A stretch of 64,000 bases of DNA from Poronia punctata (Eukaryota > Ascomycota > Sordariomycetes > Xylariales > Xylariaceae): NCBI GenBank assembly GCA_022579005.1, contig MU401507.1:2066-66065 (forward strand). The letters run 5' to 3'. Positions 10,730 to 23,358 of the stretch are shown here, piece after piece; within the stretch, counting starts at the first letter, position 1, and each line of letters starts with the position of its first letter. A program made the position numbers and the translations under genes. The notes beneath the pieces are model-generated. The model ran no database searches and was not told the origin of the DNA. It saw only the letters and a list, made by a program, of their open reading frames with translations.

Positions 10730-13363
10730 CTATTGGTTGGATTTGGCGGTGAAGCCGTCACCGTGCTTGTAAACTACGTTCCTCGGCAGGATTTCGACTT
10801 TCCTGCTCAAAAGCTTTCTCAGCTCAGGGCTGATGGCCTTCTTGTCTTGGTCTGGCGCTTTGCCATTGGCCTGTCGGCCCGTTCCTGTCTGGGATGGGGA
10901 GCTTGGCCTTTGACTCGAGTCTGCGCGCATTCGCGGCGCTGGGAAATTATTCTTTTTGTCAATGGCGTCGACCAAGCGTTGAAACCGGCGAAATAGAGCC
11001 TCGGCACGAATCAATGTTGATTCCAGATCTATTGTTTCAGAGAGCTCGTTCACTTTGGAGACGTCAGTAGGTAGGTAACGGCCTACCGCGCGAGACACAC
11101 AAAGGGTTTAAGCCTTTAAGGGGTGGGGTTTGGACCTACCATATTTCAACACTTCATCGAAATGCAGTAAATGGGTCATGATCACGTCGCGATGCTTCTC
11201 CAGGATAGCCAAGGCAACGAACAAGTGGAAACTACTGCTGAGGTAGTCGGTCCAGAGGACTTCCCACAAGCGCAGAACGTCCATCCACTTAAACTCGCGC
11301 TTGTACCATACCAACAACATGCGGAAGAAGAAGAAGAAATTGGTGCTATCGGCCCTTTCCAGATGGGCGTACAACTTGGGGTCCATGAACTGGACAAGGT
11401 GGTCGAGGGTCATAAGTTGGTTCCGCATACCCGATTGGTCTCGGAGGAAATTCCTCTCCATGCGGTCCATGAAATGCTTGAACCCCCAGAAGGCAACAGC
11501 ATCATCCTGCATCACTGCATAGATAGGCGCTAGAAGATCCGACATGCCCTGGACGTAACCTAGATCCTTGTTGTACTCGTTGTACGTGAGAAGCATATCT
11601 TTCATCTGTTCCATGTGTACGTTGGTTCCCACCGAGGCAAAGGGAGAATCCGGGTCCGGATGAGGTATATCTTCGCCGGCAAATATAGGTACTGTACGGT
11701 CGGTTCTATGCACATCCTTCTCTAAGCATCGAGTAAGTATTTTACCTGTATCGGGATGCACACCGGGCGAGGGGTCTCTGATGGGCTGGCGCTGATGACA
11801 CTTACCGATCCTCCCTCTCTGCTCTCTCCACCACTCTCCTTCGGGACCCTCGCCACCGAGATCCACAAGTCTCTCCCACCAAGCTGCCTTCAGCTTGACG
11901 TACTCGTCTCTCAAAGAAGCCGCCTGCGCTTTCCTCTCCTCCAAAGTGCTATGCCAGTCGTGGACACCCAGGAGGAATAACCATGCTTGCTTGCGGACGC
12001 CATCGTTGGGATCCAGTCCACCATGGAATATTCGCTCCTTCACCTCATCCACCGTCATCGATAGTCTCCCCGTGTTCTTGTCGAAGAAGCCGTTCCATTC
12101 TTGAAGCTGCACTGGGTTCCTTTTCTCCTCGAGAGACATGGAGCTTGTGTCGAGCAGCTCAAACTCCCCAACATCAGTATCCTCCATCTCCAAAACGTCT
12201 CTCGCCGCCCATATTCTCCGGCCCCGCTCTCTATCGCTCTGCTCCGCGATACCCATGGCCCATCTTGCCAGGTAGATCCTGGCACTGTCGAACTCGTCCT
12301 GGATGGTCTGCACCTCGGGATTCCTCATCAGTCTTCTAACCTGAGGAGGGATTTTCGGGTTCTCCATTATGTCCTGGGCCGTTTTCCGTGTGAACGTTGT
12401 GACTTTACTGAATTTCTCCATGATGTTCCAGCCGGTTTCTTTGACGAACTTGGTCACCGGGTCCATGCCGGCCTCGTGTGTCCGTCTACTTGGCCCTGCT
12501 GTTGACTGCCCCGCAGTGCTGCCCCCCGCCGACGTAGCACGAACCGTGTCTCGACGTCCAATCTTTGAGGGAGTACTAACGGTACCGTCCCCGCTGAAAG
12601 CATCGCTGTCCTCCTTGCTGGGCTCGACTAGATAGATGTTCGGCTCCGCCCCGCTTCTCTCAATGTGAACATAACGCCTGAGCCAGCGCAACACCTCATC
12701 GCCACCCCAAAAGACTTGCCCATTCTCCCCGAAAGGATCGAAGTTTTCTCGCGCGAGTTTCCTTTTCTGTAGTATTGTCGACTGACATTCGCTGTCGTGA
12801 AAGAACAGGGCAGGGAAGCTCTCTCCCGCTCTTGTGTTGATTACCAGAGAACCGAACCACCAGCCAAGGCTAGGTGGTCGTACGAGTAGAGAGTATATGG
12901 CACTGACGGGTATCGCGAATGCATAGTGACCGATAGAGCCACTGTGGGTTGTCACGGTTGGGGGGGAAGGTACAAGATAGCTTTGTTTAGGTGGCGAGTC
13001 GCCCTCGGTAAGGTCCACTTTCACATAGATGCTAGCAGCGTCGCCGAGGGATGATTCGGGCAGCCAGGCCAGTAAAAGGTCTGCGGATGCCAGCGAGCTG
13101 GGCAGCTGTGTTGTAGACGAGGAAGAAGTAGGCCGTTCACTGGGGTGCGCTTTCTGTTGCAATAGCGCGATGTAGCCAGGAATATTGTCCTTTGCTGACG
13201 GTGTCGGATGGATATATACTTTGCTCTTGGAATACAATAGCTTGACACCACGGCCTGTTTCTGTGTGAGTGACAGTGTTATATTCCCCCTCTTCATCATC
13301 GCTCATGGCGTAGAAGCTACCTGTCGGAGAGCCGCTTCGCCCTGGCGGGGTGGTTGATGTCAT
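10730..13363 (-). CDS. GYP7: Rab GTPase-activating protein Gyp7 (TBC domain)
   Basis: Gyp7 stimulates GTP hydrolysis by Ypt7/Rab7 and so controls vacuole and endosome fusion. Exons 11806-13363, 11140-11721 and 10730-11052 (820 aa). Phase 1 is kept at both junctions. The first join recreates GRIEKDVHRTDRT, the IxxDxxR arginine-finger motif of TBC GAPs (near residue 520). Reading through that 84-nt intron is possible in frame but inserts 28 foreign residues. The glutamine-finger motif YVQGM is near residue 578. The TBC domain runs from about residue 440 (RIFHGGLDPNDGVRKQAW) to about 740. The N-terminal half holds the Rab-binding-like region of this family (SKVYIHPTPSAKDNIPGYI). The C-terminal 107 residues include ESTLIRAEALFRRFQRLVDA, then a basic tail. 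Confidence 0.93.
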
Positions 13364-13850
13364 CGTGGGGTCTGGCGATTCTGGACGCCTTCACGGGGAG
13401 GCATACAAACAACTCGGGCACTTTTAGGATTACTGGCGTGGGTTGTGCTTATTCAACCAGACCTGACAGTTCTCTGAAAATAAATGACGGCTACATCAGT
13501 GTCTTGCGCATGGGTCAGGTGATTATAAAAAGCATGTGAACAAGGGGACTTTGGCATTTGCTACCTACATGTACTCACCTCCTACGAGTACACATACACA
13601 TTAGGTAGTACTTAGTAGTACTTGGTAGGACCTCAATGTACCTCCTACTCATATATAAGTACGTGACCTAGAGCTACCTTAGGTCAGGTACATAACTCCA
13701 TACTTTAAATCTACCCCACCTTATCATCTGCATGATTGATACATTTACACGTAGTTGGAACTTTCCCACTTACAATATGCAAACAACTATATATATATGG
13801 ATGTACATGGGAATCTACCGTAATATATACTTGTACCGGACCTGCAACTG
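13364..13850. other. GYP7 5' flank, transition to the AT-rich block
   Basis: The first part is likely promoter of the minus-strand GYP7. 13560-13700 is packed with TAGGTAC/GTACCTA-type words, and composition becomes AT-rich toward 13850. No gene seen. Confidence 0.5.
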
Positions 13851-13982
13851 CTACTTTCGGATCCACTCTTTTATGTGTAGCTTAGTTACCCTTTTTTGCT
13901 ACTAAAATAAATCTTGCAAACCTTGCACCTTTTTAGCTAGACTATAAGAATATATTTTACTTTTTAATTTAATAGTTTTTTT
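13851..13982. repeat. left terminal direct repeat (LTR-like)
   Basis: Matches 20915-21046 base for base except for transitions. Shared landmarks are TAGCTTAGTTACCC, TTTTTGCTACTAAAATAAAT and GCTAGACTATAAGAATA. In this copy the 3' part is more T-rich than in the right copy, while its 5' end is less mutated (CTTTCGGATCC against CTTTTAAATCT). Borders are accurate to a few bases only. Confidence 0.75.
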
Positions 13983-15957
13983 AGTGCCTTTATTTTAAAA
14001 GTATTGCTAAGGCTTTTGCTAACGTAAAAATTTGTTAATTATTAAATTTAAAATTGTTTAATTTATATATTATATAAATAGCTTGTTATTTAGCTGCTTT
14101 TAAGCTTTTTTGCGCTTAAACGCTATATTTTAAATCTGTTTTATAACTAAGCGTTATATTTTAAATTTGTTTTTTTTACTATATAAAGCTATTATACCTT
14201 TATTTAGTTTATTAAAAAACTATTTATTTACTTTTTTTGCTTTTAAAAAATTTACTAATTAAAAACTTATAAATTTTATAAATTTATTTTTTTATTATAA
14301 CCTTTTTAAACTTATAGTATTATTTATATTAAGTTTAAAGTACTAAGCAGTTTTTTTATTTATTAAACCTGCTTTTTTTTTAAATAATAAACTATTTTTT
14401 ATTTTTGCAGCAAGATTTTTAAAAAATCCTTTATTAACATTATTTAAAAACGTTATTTTTTATTTTCTTTATTTTATTAAGAAAATAATAACTAAAAGTT
14501 ATAGTTGCTTTTACTTTTAACTTAAAAATAACAAAATTGCTTTTTTAAACTTATTATAAAACTTTAGTATAATACTTAAAGATTTCCTATTTTAAAAAAT
14601 TTTATTTTAAAAAATCTTATTTTAAAAATCTTTATTTTAAAAACTTTAACTTTAAACATATAATCTTATTTTATTAATACTTTTGCTATTATATTTAAGT
14701 ATAGAAGCTATTATAATAAAAACGCAAAACTATATTTATTAAGTTTTAAACCTATTAGCTTATGAAAAATTTAATAAATTTAAGTTTGCAAAATAATAGC
14801 TTTTATGCGTACACTAGCAATTTTAACGTACTAAGTATAAAAAAACAAAAATCTTTTTATTAAAGGTTATATTCTTTATTAATATGCTATATATAAAAAA
14901 TACTGCTACTTTTTTAAATTTAAATATTAAGTTACAAAATTTAATTAAAAAAGCTAATGCTAAAAAAGCTACATTTAAAAACTTTAAAACGTTTAAATAA
15001 GCTTTATATAATTAATACCTTATTAAACTAATTAACGTATATTTTAACAAAATTAAAAACTTTATATAAATTAATTAATAAAAAGATAAACTATTAGCTT
15101 AGTACTATAGCTGGATTTAAAATGCTTTATATTAAGCAAGAAAATAAAATGCTTTTAAACCTTTTAAAAAATTTAAAACTATACTTTAAAACCTTTTATT
15201 CTTTGCTAAATTAACTTTTTTAAAAACAGTTATTAATAAATTTATTAACAAACTATAAGATTTTACTTTAAAGCAAAAATCTTTATTTAATTAAGCACGT
15301 AGTATAAAGTTTTTATAGCAATGCTATAAAGCTATTTAAAAGTTTTAAAAAATATTAAAAAATAAAGCTAAATTTATTAAAAAAAAATAAAAAAAAATTT
15401 ATGTTAATATAATTTAAAAAGCTTTAAATAACTAATAAAGTTTTACTATTAAATAAGCTATTATAAAATATTACTTAAAAGTACTAGCTTATTTTGCTAT
15501 AAAATATCTTTATATTTTATAATTTTAATTATATTATAGTTTTTTATTTTAAACTAAGCTAAATAATTAAGTAAATTTAGCTTAAAGTGCTTTTATTATA
15601 TTTTTAAGTTAAAATAATAATACTTATAAGTTTATAGTTTAATAAACTATTAAAATAACGTGCTTTAACTGCTATTAAAAAGGTTATTATATATTTAATT
15701 ATTTATTAACTTTTAAAAAAATTAGCAAATCTAGTAAAAACACTAAAAAAAACTAGAATTAAAAAAGCCTTTTTTAAAAAAAAGCTTAACTTATTTTTTA
15801 GTTAATAGATTTAAAACTTTAAAATAAAAAAAACAAGTATGCTTTTAATATAAAAGTTATAGCTATATTTAAATAAAATATAATATACTTATAGGCAAAT
15901 AGCTAGCTTAGTAGAAGTAAGCTTATTTTAAAGCAAATATTAAGCGTAGGTTTACGA

Positions 15958-16105
15958 TGTCAAGGTTGACGTATAGTTGGTGTTTATAATAATTGATTGA
16001 GGACTAAGTTCTCCTTTCTAATCTACGTGTAAAGGGTAGCTACTTTTATAGGCAAGCCTGCCCTGTTTATAGTTAGGCTTGCCGGCTAGGAAAATGCCCC
16101 TAACA
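15958..16105 (-). repeat. LTR-like island of normal composition inside the AT-rich block
   Basis: 148 bp with ordinary GC content surrounded by about 2 kb and 5 kb of RIP-like sequence. Read on the minus strand it starts TGTTAGGGG and ends CCTTGACA, i.e. perfect TGT...ACA ends. It contains a TATA-like CTATAAAAGTAG (16040-16051 on the plus strand). This is the look of a small fungal Ty1/copia-type LTR, possibly a solo LTR. The 5-bp flanks (TACGA and GCAAA) do not match, so no target duplication is visible. The identity as an LTR is inferred from ends, size and TATA only. Confidence 0.5.
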
Positions 16106-19100
16106 GCAAATATATTTTTAGCAAGTTAATTTAAAAATTAAAGGATACTTATAAGTAAAGTGCACTTCTACTTAGCTTAGTTATATTATAAAAGATTTTT
16201 TAATAAAAATAAAAACAGCGGATTTAATAACGCTGTTTTCTTTTTAGCACAATTTTTAACAATTGTAAAATATAAGTTAATAAAGAAAACAATAAATAAA
16301 AATCTAATAGCTTAAGTAATAATCTTATAATTATTTTTAGCTGCTACTAAAAAACAGCTTTTTAAAAAAAACGTTAAAATAAAAAAGGTAATGCTGTTTT
16401 AATCTTTACTTAAAAAACTAAAAAAACCTAAAAACGTAAGGATTTAAAACAACCCTTAAAACTTCTAAATAAAATTTTTTAAAAAAAGGTAAAACTTTAT
16501 TTAATTATAAAAAATAGCTAAGGTTAACAGCTATTAAATTAACTTTAATTAACTTTTTTTAACTAAGTTTAAACTTTTATAAAAATCTTTAGCATTTATT
16601 AGCTAAAGCAATAAATAAAGCAAAAAATATAGCTTATAAATATGCTAAAATGTATAATAAATTGTTTATTTAATTATTATTAGCTATTATTTAACTTATA
16701 AAAGCATATTAAATTACTTTTACTTTTAAGTTTTTTAAATATAAAAAGCTAGCTAAACATTATATAAAGCTTAACTTTAGTTAAGCTAATTAAAGAAATA
16801 ATATAAATATTATTTATTTAAATCTTGTTAATATATTAGGTTTATTTTAACTAAAACTTAAAAATTTTAAAGTTAAAAAGCTATGTTTATTAAATTTATA
16901 TAGCAAAGCAAATTAAATAGCTAAGTTTATAATATTTATTATTATAGTAAAGGAAATTTTATAATTTATTTAAGCAATAATTTAGCTAAAAAGTAAAATA
17001 GCTACTACTATACTAATTTTAGGCCTTTTTTAATTATAAAATATTATAGCTACTTTTAAAATTTAAAATAATATTTTAATTATTAGTAATAAATTTATTA
17101 AAAAAAAAGACTTATATTATAAAACTACTGCTATTATTTACTATAAAGCACTAACTTATTTTTTTAGCAAAACTTTTAAAAAAACTAATTGCTAATATAA
17201 AACTATTAAATAAAAAAAAGGACTTAAATTTTTTAAATAAATCTTTAAAGTTAAAAGATTTAAATAATAATTTAAAAAATTAAAGTCTTATTTTTAACTT
17301 AGTTAAATTAATAAATTAACTATAAAAAAAATTATTATATTAATTTATTTTTTTAACTTAAAAGTAGTTAAAATCTTATATACTTTAGCTTTTAATAAAT
17401 TTAAAATCTAAGCATATATATTATGCTTTAAAAAGTTACTTAGCATTACTAAATTTATTAAAACTAAAAATAAATTAGCTAGTTATATTAAAAAAGATTT
17501 TTTTGCTAGCTAAAAATTAACTAAAATACTTATGCAAGTTTTTTATAAATTAAAAAGTAATAAAATATTTATTTACTTTTATTAGTAAAGCTTAAAATAA
17601 TAAAATTTTAATATAATAAAAAAGTAATAAACTATTTTTTAAACTACTAATTTTTAAAAAGCTAAAAATATATTATATATATATTTAGTACGTATATTAA
17701 AACTATAGTGCTTTATTTATTGCTAATTTAGCTATGCTTACTAACTTATATATTTATAAAGTTTGTTTAAAACTTAAAACTAAGCTTTAAAATAAATTAT
17801 ATTAAAAAAACTAAACTAATATATAGCTTTATTAAATAAAAAAAATTATTATAAAATGCTTAAATACTAGCATATATAAACTTATATATATAGCTAATAA
17901 AAAACTATTAGTATAAATAATAATGCTTATTTTATTAAACAAAGATTATATTATTTTTTATAATTTAATTATTAAGCTAAAACTTATAATTAATTATAAT
18001 AAAGTAAAAAAAAACTTTTTTAAAACTAACTTACTACTAATAGCAAACGTATATTAAAAGCTTTTAAATTTTTATATTTAGTTATTTTTAAAATTTAATT
18101 TAAAATATAAATATTAAGTAGTTTTAATATATTTAAACTATTATTATATACTAGCATTTAAAATTTTAGGTTTTTTATAACTTTAGCTAACTAAAATGCT
18201 TTAAAGTACTTAATTTATAAGTTACTTAATATTAAAAATAATAAAAATAGCTTTTAAACTTATACTTAAGCTTAACTTAAAACTTTTTTTAATAGCTTTA
18301 ATAAATTAAAACGCTTTTATTATAGCTATTAAATATATTAACAATATATTTGCTACTTATAAATTTATTAAAGTATAGCTTAAATAAATTAAGCACTATT
18401 TTTTTTTACGTATTTTATAATTAAAGTTAAAACTTTTTTTAAAAAAAATATATATTAAATATAATAAAATATTAGCTTTTAAAATAATATATAAAATATA
18501 TAAACACGTTACTATTAAGCATAATAAAAGTATTAAATTAAAAAACTAGCTAGTGCTAATAAATTAAACTAAAGTTTATTAATTTATAAAAATATTTAAA
18601 CTTATAAAATAATAAATTAAAAATTATTTTAAAATTTTATAACTATTAAATTAACTATAAAAAAACGTTTTATAGCAATAAAATATAGCTAAAGCCTTTT
18701 TATTTAAATTGCTTAAATAAAAAGTAGTAAAAATAATTAAAATATATAGCTATTTAATAAATTAACTATATAATTTATATTTTAATATATTAAGTTATGC
18801 TGTTAAATATTATATTTTATAAACTTAAAACTATATTTTTTAACTTTTATTATATAATAGCTTTTTATTTACTAAAACATAACATAACTATAGTACTTAT
18901 AAACAAAAACTATATACTATTATAAAATTTACATATTACTATAAACGCTACTTTAAATTTTAGTTACTATTTATTATTTATATAAACTATAAACTTTTTA
19001 TATTTTTTATATTATCTTTTAATATAAAAAAATATATATATAAAATAAGCAAATAAATTATATTTTTTAAACATTAAAATTATATATATTAAAAAAAAAA

Positions 19101-20914
19101 ATAAGGTAGCTAATGTGCTTTTAAAAACTTTATTTAAATTTTTAAACTATATAAATAATTTTATAAATTTAAAATAAATAAATGCTAAGTTTAAAACTTA
19201 AATTTAAAAAAATAAAGTTAATAAATATAAAAAGCTTATAAAATTATTAGTAAAAATAAAAATATAAAACTTATTAATAACTTATTAACTTATATATAAT
19301 AAATTAATTTAATAATATATTTTATTTAAAATTAGTTTAATAAATTATATAAATATAAAAATTAACTATATAATTTAATGCTATTAAAATATTTAGCTTT
19401 ATTAGTTAAAAATATATAAAAAGTCTTAACTAAAAGTTTAATAGCTTTGCTAGCTTATTTATGCTAAATATTATAATTTTATAAAAGCAAAACTTTTTTT
19501 AAATATAAAAATTTAAAATAATACTTTAATATATAAAAATATTATATAAGCACGCTAAATACTAACTAAGGTTGCTTTAAAATCTATACTTTAGTAAACT
19601 AATTTAAAGCATTTTAAGTAAAAAATAAAATTTTTAAGTATTAGTATAAAAAAGTATAAAAAAAATGTTTTTTAAAATATAAAGTTAATTATGCTTTAAA
19701 ATTAGCTTATAATTTTTTAAAACACTTTTATGCTTTAATTATATTATAAAAACTTAATTAATTTGTTTATTAGCTAACTATAGTATAAAATATTTAAAAC
19801 TATATTTTTAAATATATTTAATATACTAAGTTTAATTTAGCTAAGCTAAAAGCTTTTAACTTACTAATTACTATATTTTAACTTTTTTAAATTATTATAG
19901 TAAACTTTATAAGTTTATTTTTTATTTTTTAAAACAAATTTTATTATATTTTATATATAGTTAATATATTTTTTTAATTTAGCTAGGCTTTTTTTATTAT
20001 GTTAATAAATAAAAATATAGCTTTTATAAATATTAAAAGCTAGTATACTTTAGTTAATATAATACTATTAGCATTTTATTTAAATTTTAGTAGTATATTT
20101 TATTTATAGTCTTTTTGTTAATAAATAAAAAATTTAAAAATTTATTTTTTAAATACTTTAGCAAAATTTTATAAAAGCATTAAATTAATTAAAATATTTA
20201 ACTAAATTATATAAGCAGTAATAAATAAAATAATTAATATAATAAGTTTAAATTTAATAAACTAAAATTAAAAAATATATTTTGCTTTGTAAATAATTAA
20301 TGCACGTTATATATAGCATTTAAGATTTTTTTTATTTAAAATATTATATAAATACTTGCTTTAAAATAATTTTAAAATTAAATATTTTTTAAAACATATA
20401 AATACTTTATAAAATATATTATTTAATAATATATATAAATTATTATTATTTTTTTAGCATAAAAAACTAATTATAAATTATATAGCTAAAATATAATATT
20501 ATTTAAAAACTATTAAACTAAAGCATAAAAAAAAGCAAACCTAATAATAAAATATACTTTATAAAAGTTAAAAAATTTAAGTTAGTAATATAGTAATAGT
20601 TTTATAAAAAAAAAAAGCTTTTAAGCTTATTAAAAAGTAAAAAAAACTTTTTATTATAAAAAAAAAACTTAAAAGAAATTTTTTTATTTTAATATATATA
20701 AATAGCAAAACTATATAATATAAATATTATTTAAACTTATTAAAGCTATTTATTTTTTAATTTAAACGTTTTAAAACGTTAAAAAATATAAATTTAAAAG
20801 TTTAAATAACCTTAAAAAAATAAAACCTTTAAAATTATATATTAGCTATTAAACTAAATTAAAAAAAAAAATTATTTATTAATATAAGCGTAAGCGCTTA
20901 ACTTCTTATTCTTT

Positions 20915-21046
20915 TTACTTTTAAATCTACTCTTTTACGTATAGCTTAGTTACCCCTTTTTGCTACTAAAATAAATCCTGCAAACCCCGCACCCCTTTAG
21001 CTAGACTATAAGAATACATCTTACTTTCTAATCTAATAGTCTTTCT
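20915..21046. repeat. right terminal direct repeat (LTR-like)
   Basis: Partner of 13851-13982. This copy keeps more C residues (CCTGCAAACCCCGCACCCC where the left copy has T at several positions), so it approximates the pre-mutation sequence in its 3' half. Similarity stops at about 21046. Confidence 0.75.
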
Positions 21047-21812
21047 CTGCCTGCGTGGCAGGCACACCAGCGATCATCAGCTATTGGATAAGGCCTGGAT
21101 CTCCAACCCTATGAACCCTCAGTTTACATTTAAGTTAGGGAACATCATAATAACCTCCTGGGGAATATGTTAGGACTTAGCATGGTAATGGAGGGTGGGA
21201 AAAGATGCATACACGTACATGCACACAGGTAAGAACAGCCGTAGGCGCCTAATACGCGGCAAACATGCCTAATATATATAGTTGCAAAGCACTTTTTAGC
21301 ACCAGAATATTTCAAGTCTGTTTATTATCTAACTTAAACATCAGTACCTTACTAGTTAGTCTGCCTAATATCAGGCCTGTCAAACCAGTTGGCTGGCCTG
21401 CAACCAGAAGACGCGCAAACCACCCACATACATAAGCACGGGCATATGGGCACACACAGCCACTATTAAAGAAGTCCGGTTCCACCATCATGATATTATA
21501 CCATGGATATATGGGGGGCCTACCACCTTCTCGTACACGACCCGGTCATTAAAATAAGTCGTCCCCACCCATCATGGCAGTTGATGTGCCAGTAAAAGCT
21601 GGCGTACTACATGAGGCTGTCTGCCAAAATTCTGCTCAGAGTATCTGCTCGAACCCGGATGCCACTTACTCAAGGCTTGCCGGGGCACGGTGAGGCCTTT
21701 GCCCACCAGCCCCGGACCAATTCATGCTCTCTGTCAGAACACAGCTCGAAAGCTTCGTGAATCGATCGTTGATCCAATGGCATCTGGAAGTCGGAATAGA
21801 GGATTCCTAGTA
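21047..21812. other. intergenic between the AT-rich block and MSO1
   Basis: About 0.77 kb of normal composition downstream of the minus-strand MSO1. No gene, RNA or repeat recognised. Confidence 0.5.
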
Positions 21813-22652
21813 TCACCTCATCCGGGGACCATTGGGAAGCCCGCCAGGCCGCCTGCCTCCAGCGCGCCCTCCACCCACAGAACCGGAAAGAGTAGGTTCC
21901 TCAACCGACCAAGGCGTGTTCGCGGCCATATAAGGCGTATCATTGCCGCCTCCGCCTTTGCTGGTGCTAGCATCATACATGCCACCCGGTGCAAACCTAT
22001 CCTCGTAGCTCCCAGATGAGCTGCCTCTACCACTCTGTGGTGGTGGACTGAACGGCCCACTGGTTGCTGGGCTGGATGTCTTCGAGCCGCCGAACAACCT
22101 TTGCTTTAGTCGATCTTGTGCTGAACCCCCTGCTGAACCTGTCGGTGTTGGACCGCGACCGGGAACCCCTTGTGCTTGGTAACTTCCCGCTCTTTGCGAC
22201 GGTAGAGGACGCGCTTGTGAATCGTCTCGGCTAGCTGTAGTCATGGAATCCGAGTCTCGAAACGGACTATTCCTAGTATCGTTGTTTCGCATCGGGGGAG
22301 GTACATTCCTACCTCGCCGTAGGCTCTGGGGTTCTTGTGGTTGCGATACCGGGTTGTTGTCCCATAGTGAGCTTAGACTGCCACCCTGGGGCTGTTGGCC
22401 CAGCCGTCCATATCGTGAGCCCACTTGTGATGGTTGCGCATAAATGGTTGTGGCAGGCGGCGGCGCCTTGGGGTCTGGTGGAAGCCATCCAGGAAACGGC
22501 TTTCCCTTCTCCGTGTAGTATGAACGGAGCACTCTGCAAACGTGTGTGTCGTCTTCGGTGTCGCCATCGGCTTCACTACCAAAGTATGATCTTTGGAGGT
22601 TAGATATTTTTGAGGTTGTGGCGCCCACGATGTTGCTATACCAGCCTGACAT
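21813..22652 (-). CDS. MSO1: Mso1-like Sec1/Munc18-binding exocytosis protein
   Basis: In yeast, Mso1 binds the SM protein Sec1 and the exocytic SNARE complex at the plasma membrane and assists vesicle fusion. A single exon encodes 279 aa from the ATG at 22652 (MSGWYSN); the frame is open 24 nt further upstream but MSGWYSN is the expected family start. The Mso1 Sec1-binding domain is at residues ~1-65: MSGWYSNIVGATTSKISNLQ, RSYFGSEADGDTEDDTHVCR and LRSYYTEKGKPFPGWLPPDP. The rest is low-complexity, rich in Pro, Gly, Ser and Gln, with SYEDRFAPGGMYDAS near residue 220 and an end rich in Gly/Arg (GGRRPGGLPNGPRMR). The function rests on the N-terminal domain alone. Confidence 0.85.
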   Translation of the reverse strand: MSGWYSNIVGATTSKISNLQRSYFGSEADGDTEDDTHVCRVLRSYYTEKGKPFPGWLPPDPKAPPPATTIYAQPSQVGSRYGRLGQQPQGGSLSSLWDNNPVSQPQEPQSLRRGRNVPPPMRNNDTRNSPFRDSDSMTTASRDDSQARPLPSQRAGSYQAQGVPGRGPTPTGSAGGSAQDRLKQRLFGGSKTSSPATSGPFSPPPQSGRGSSSGSYEDRFAPGGMYDASTSKGGGGNDTPYMAANTPWSVEEPTLSGSVGGGRAGGRRPGGLPNGPRMR

Positions 22653-23358
22653 TATGTCGTCAGGGACACAAATCAAACCGGGGAGAGGGTGGTAGAGCGG
22701 TCGCTTGCGATGGTAGAGATCGAGAAGTAAACTCGTCGGGTAGGAACGGCGATCCGAAATTCAGGTAGAACTATCCCATTACAATTTATAGATCGAGGAA
22801 TTGGGCTGGTAACGAGCATCAAGAGCCAATCTTGCAATCTATGTAGAGGGTATTTAGCAAGGTTGTTTGAAAGGCTGGTTTGATGTTCTGCCGCTATTGT
22901 AGTACACGTTTATTACCTATAACGTATATCCTATATACCTGTATATATTTACATTTTATATATATATATATTATTTAAAAACAAAATTAATAATTAAAAT
23001 TATATATTATATATGTTTATATTATTATTATATTTTATAAATTATATAATATTTATTTTATTTTATTAACTTATATTAAATAAATAAATTTTATTTATTT
23101 AAAAAAAATAAAAAAGCAGTTAAATTAAGCATTTTATATAATATTAATTTATTAGTTTTATACCTTTTAAAAATAATAACTTATACTTTATAATAACTAA
23201 TTTTAATATTTTTATAATATATACTAGCAAGATATATATAAAACCGGCTTTTTTAAAAGGGTTATAGCAAAAGAGGTATTAAGATAATTATTGCTCTGCG
23301 CGCCTAGCAACGCTCTTAAAATTAGTCTAGCTATGCTTAACAATGCCCTAGCCATGAC
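22653..23358. other. MSO1 upstream region with a second AT-rich block
   Basis: 22653-22900 is ordinary sequence, probably MSO1 promoter/leader. 22915-23275 is almost pure A/T with long TATATA runs, like RIP-decayed repeat DNA, with no open frame and no terminal repeats that I can see. Normal composition returns before the MAK16 stop at 23359. Confidence 0.55.

Larger units (their letters stand above)
13851..21046. mobile_element. RIP-degraded retrotransposon relic (about 7.2 kb AT-rich block)
   Basis: The interior (about 13985-20905) is built almost wholly from A/T with G and C left mainly in GCT/AGC/ACG contexts. Stop codons are so dense that no frame of notable length survives, apart from a short island of normal composition (15958-16105). 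The two ends carry a direct repeat of about 130 bp (13851-13982 and 20915-21046, constant offset 7,064). Differences between the copies are nearly all C/T or G/A. Direct terminal repeats at a 7-kb distance fit an LTR retrotransposon; transition-only decay fits RIP. Clear TG...CA ends and a target-site duplication could not be found, so class and exact borders are inferred. It could also be several nested elements. Confidence 0.7.

Noticed and set aside
11722..11805. Extra 28 residues in the GYP7 frame
   Set aside because: The stretch has GTAAGT and TTAG borders, and its removal recreates the conserved EKDVHRTDRT arginine-finger motif.
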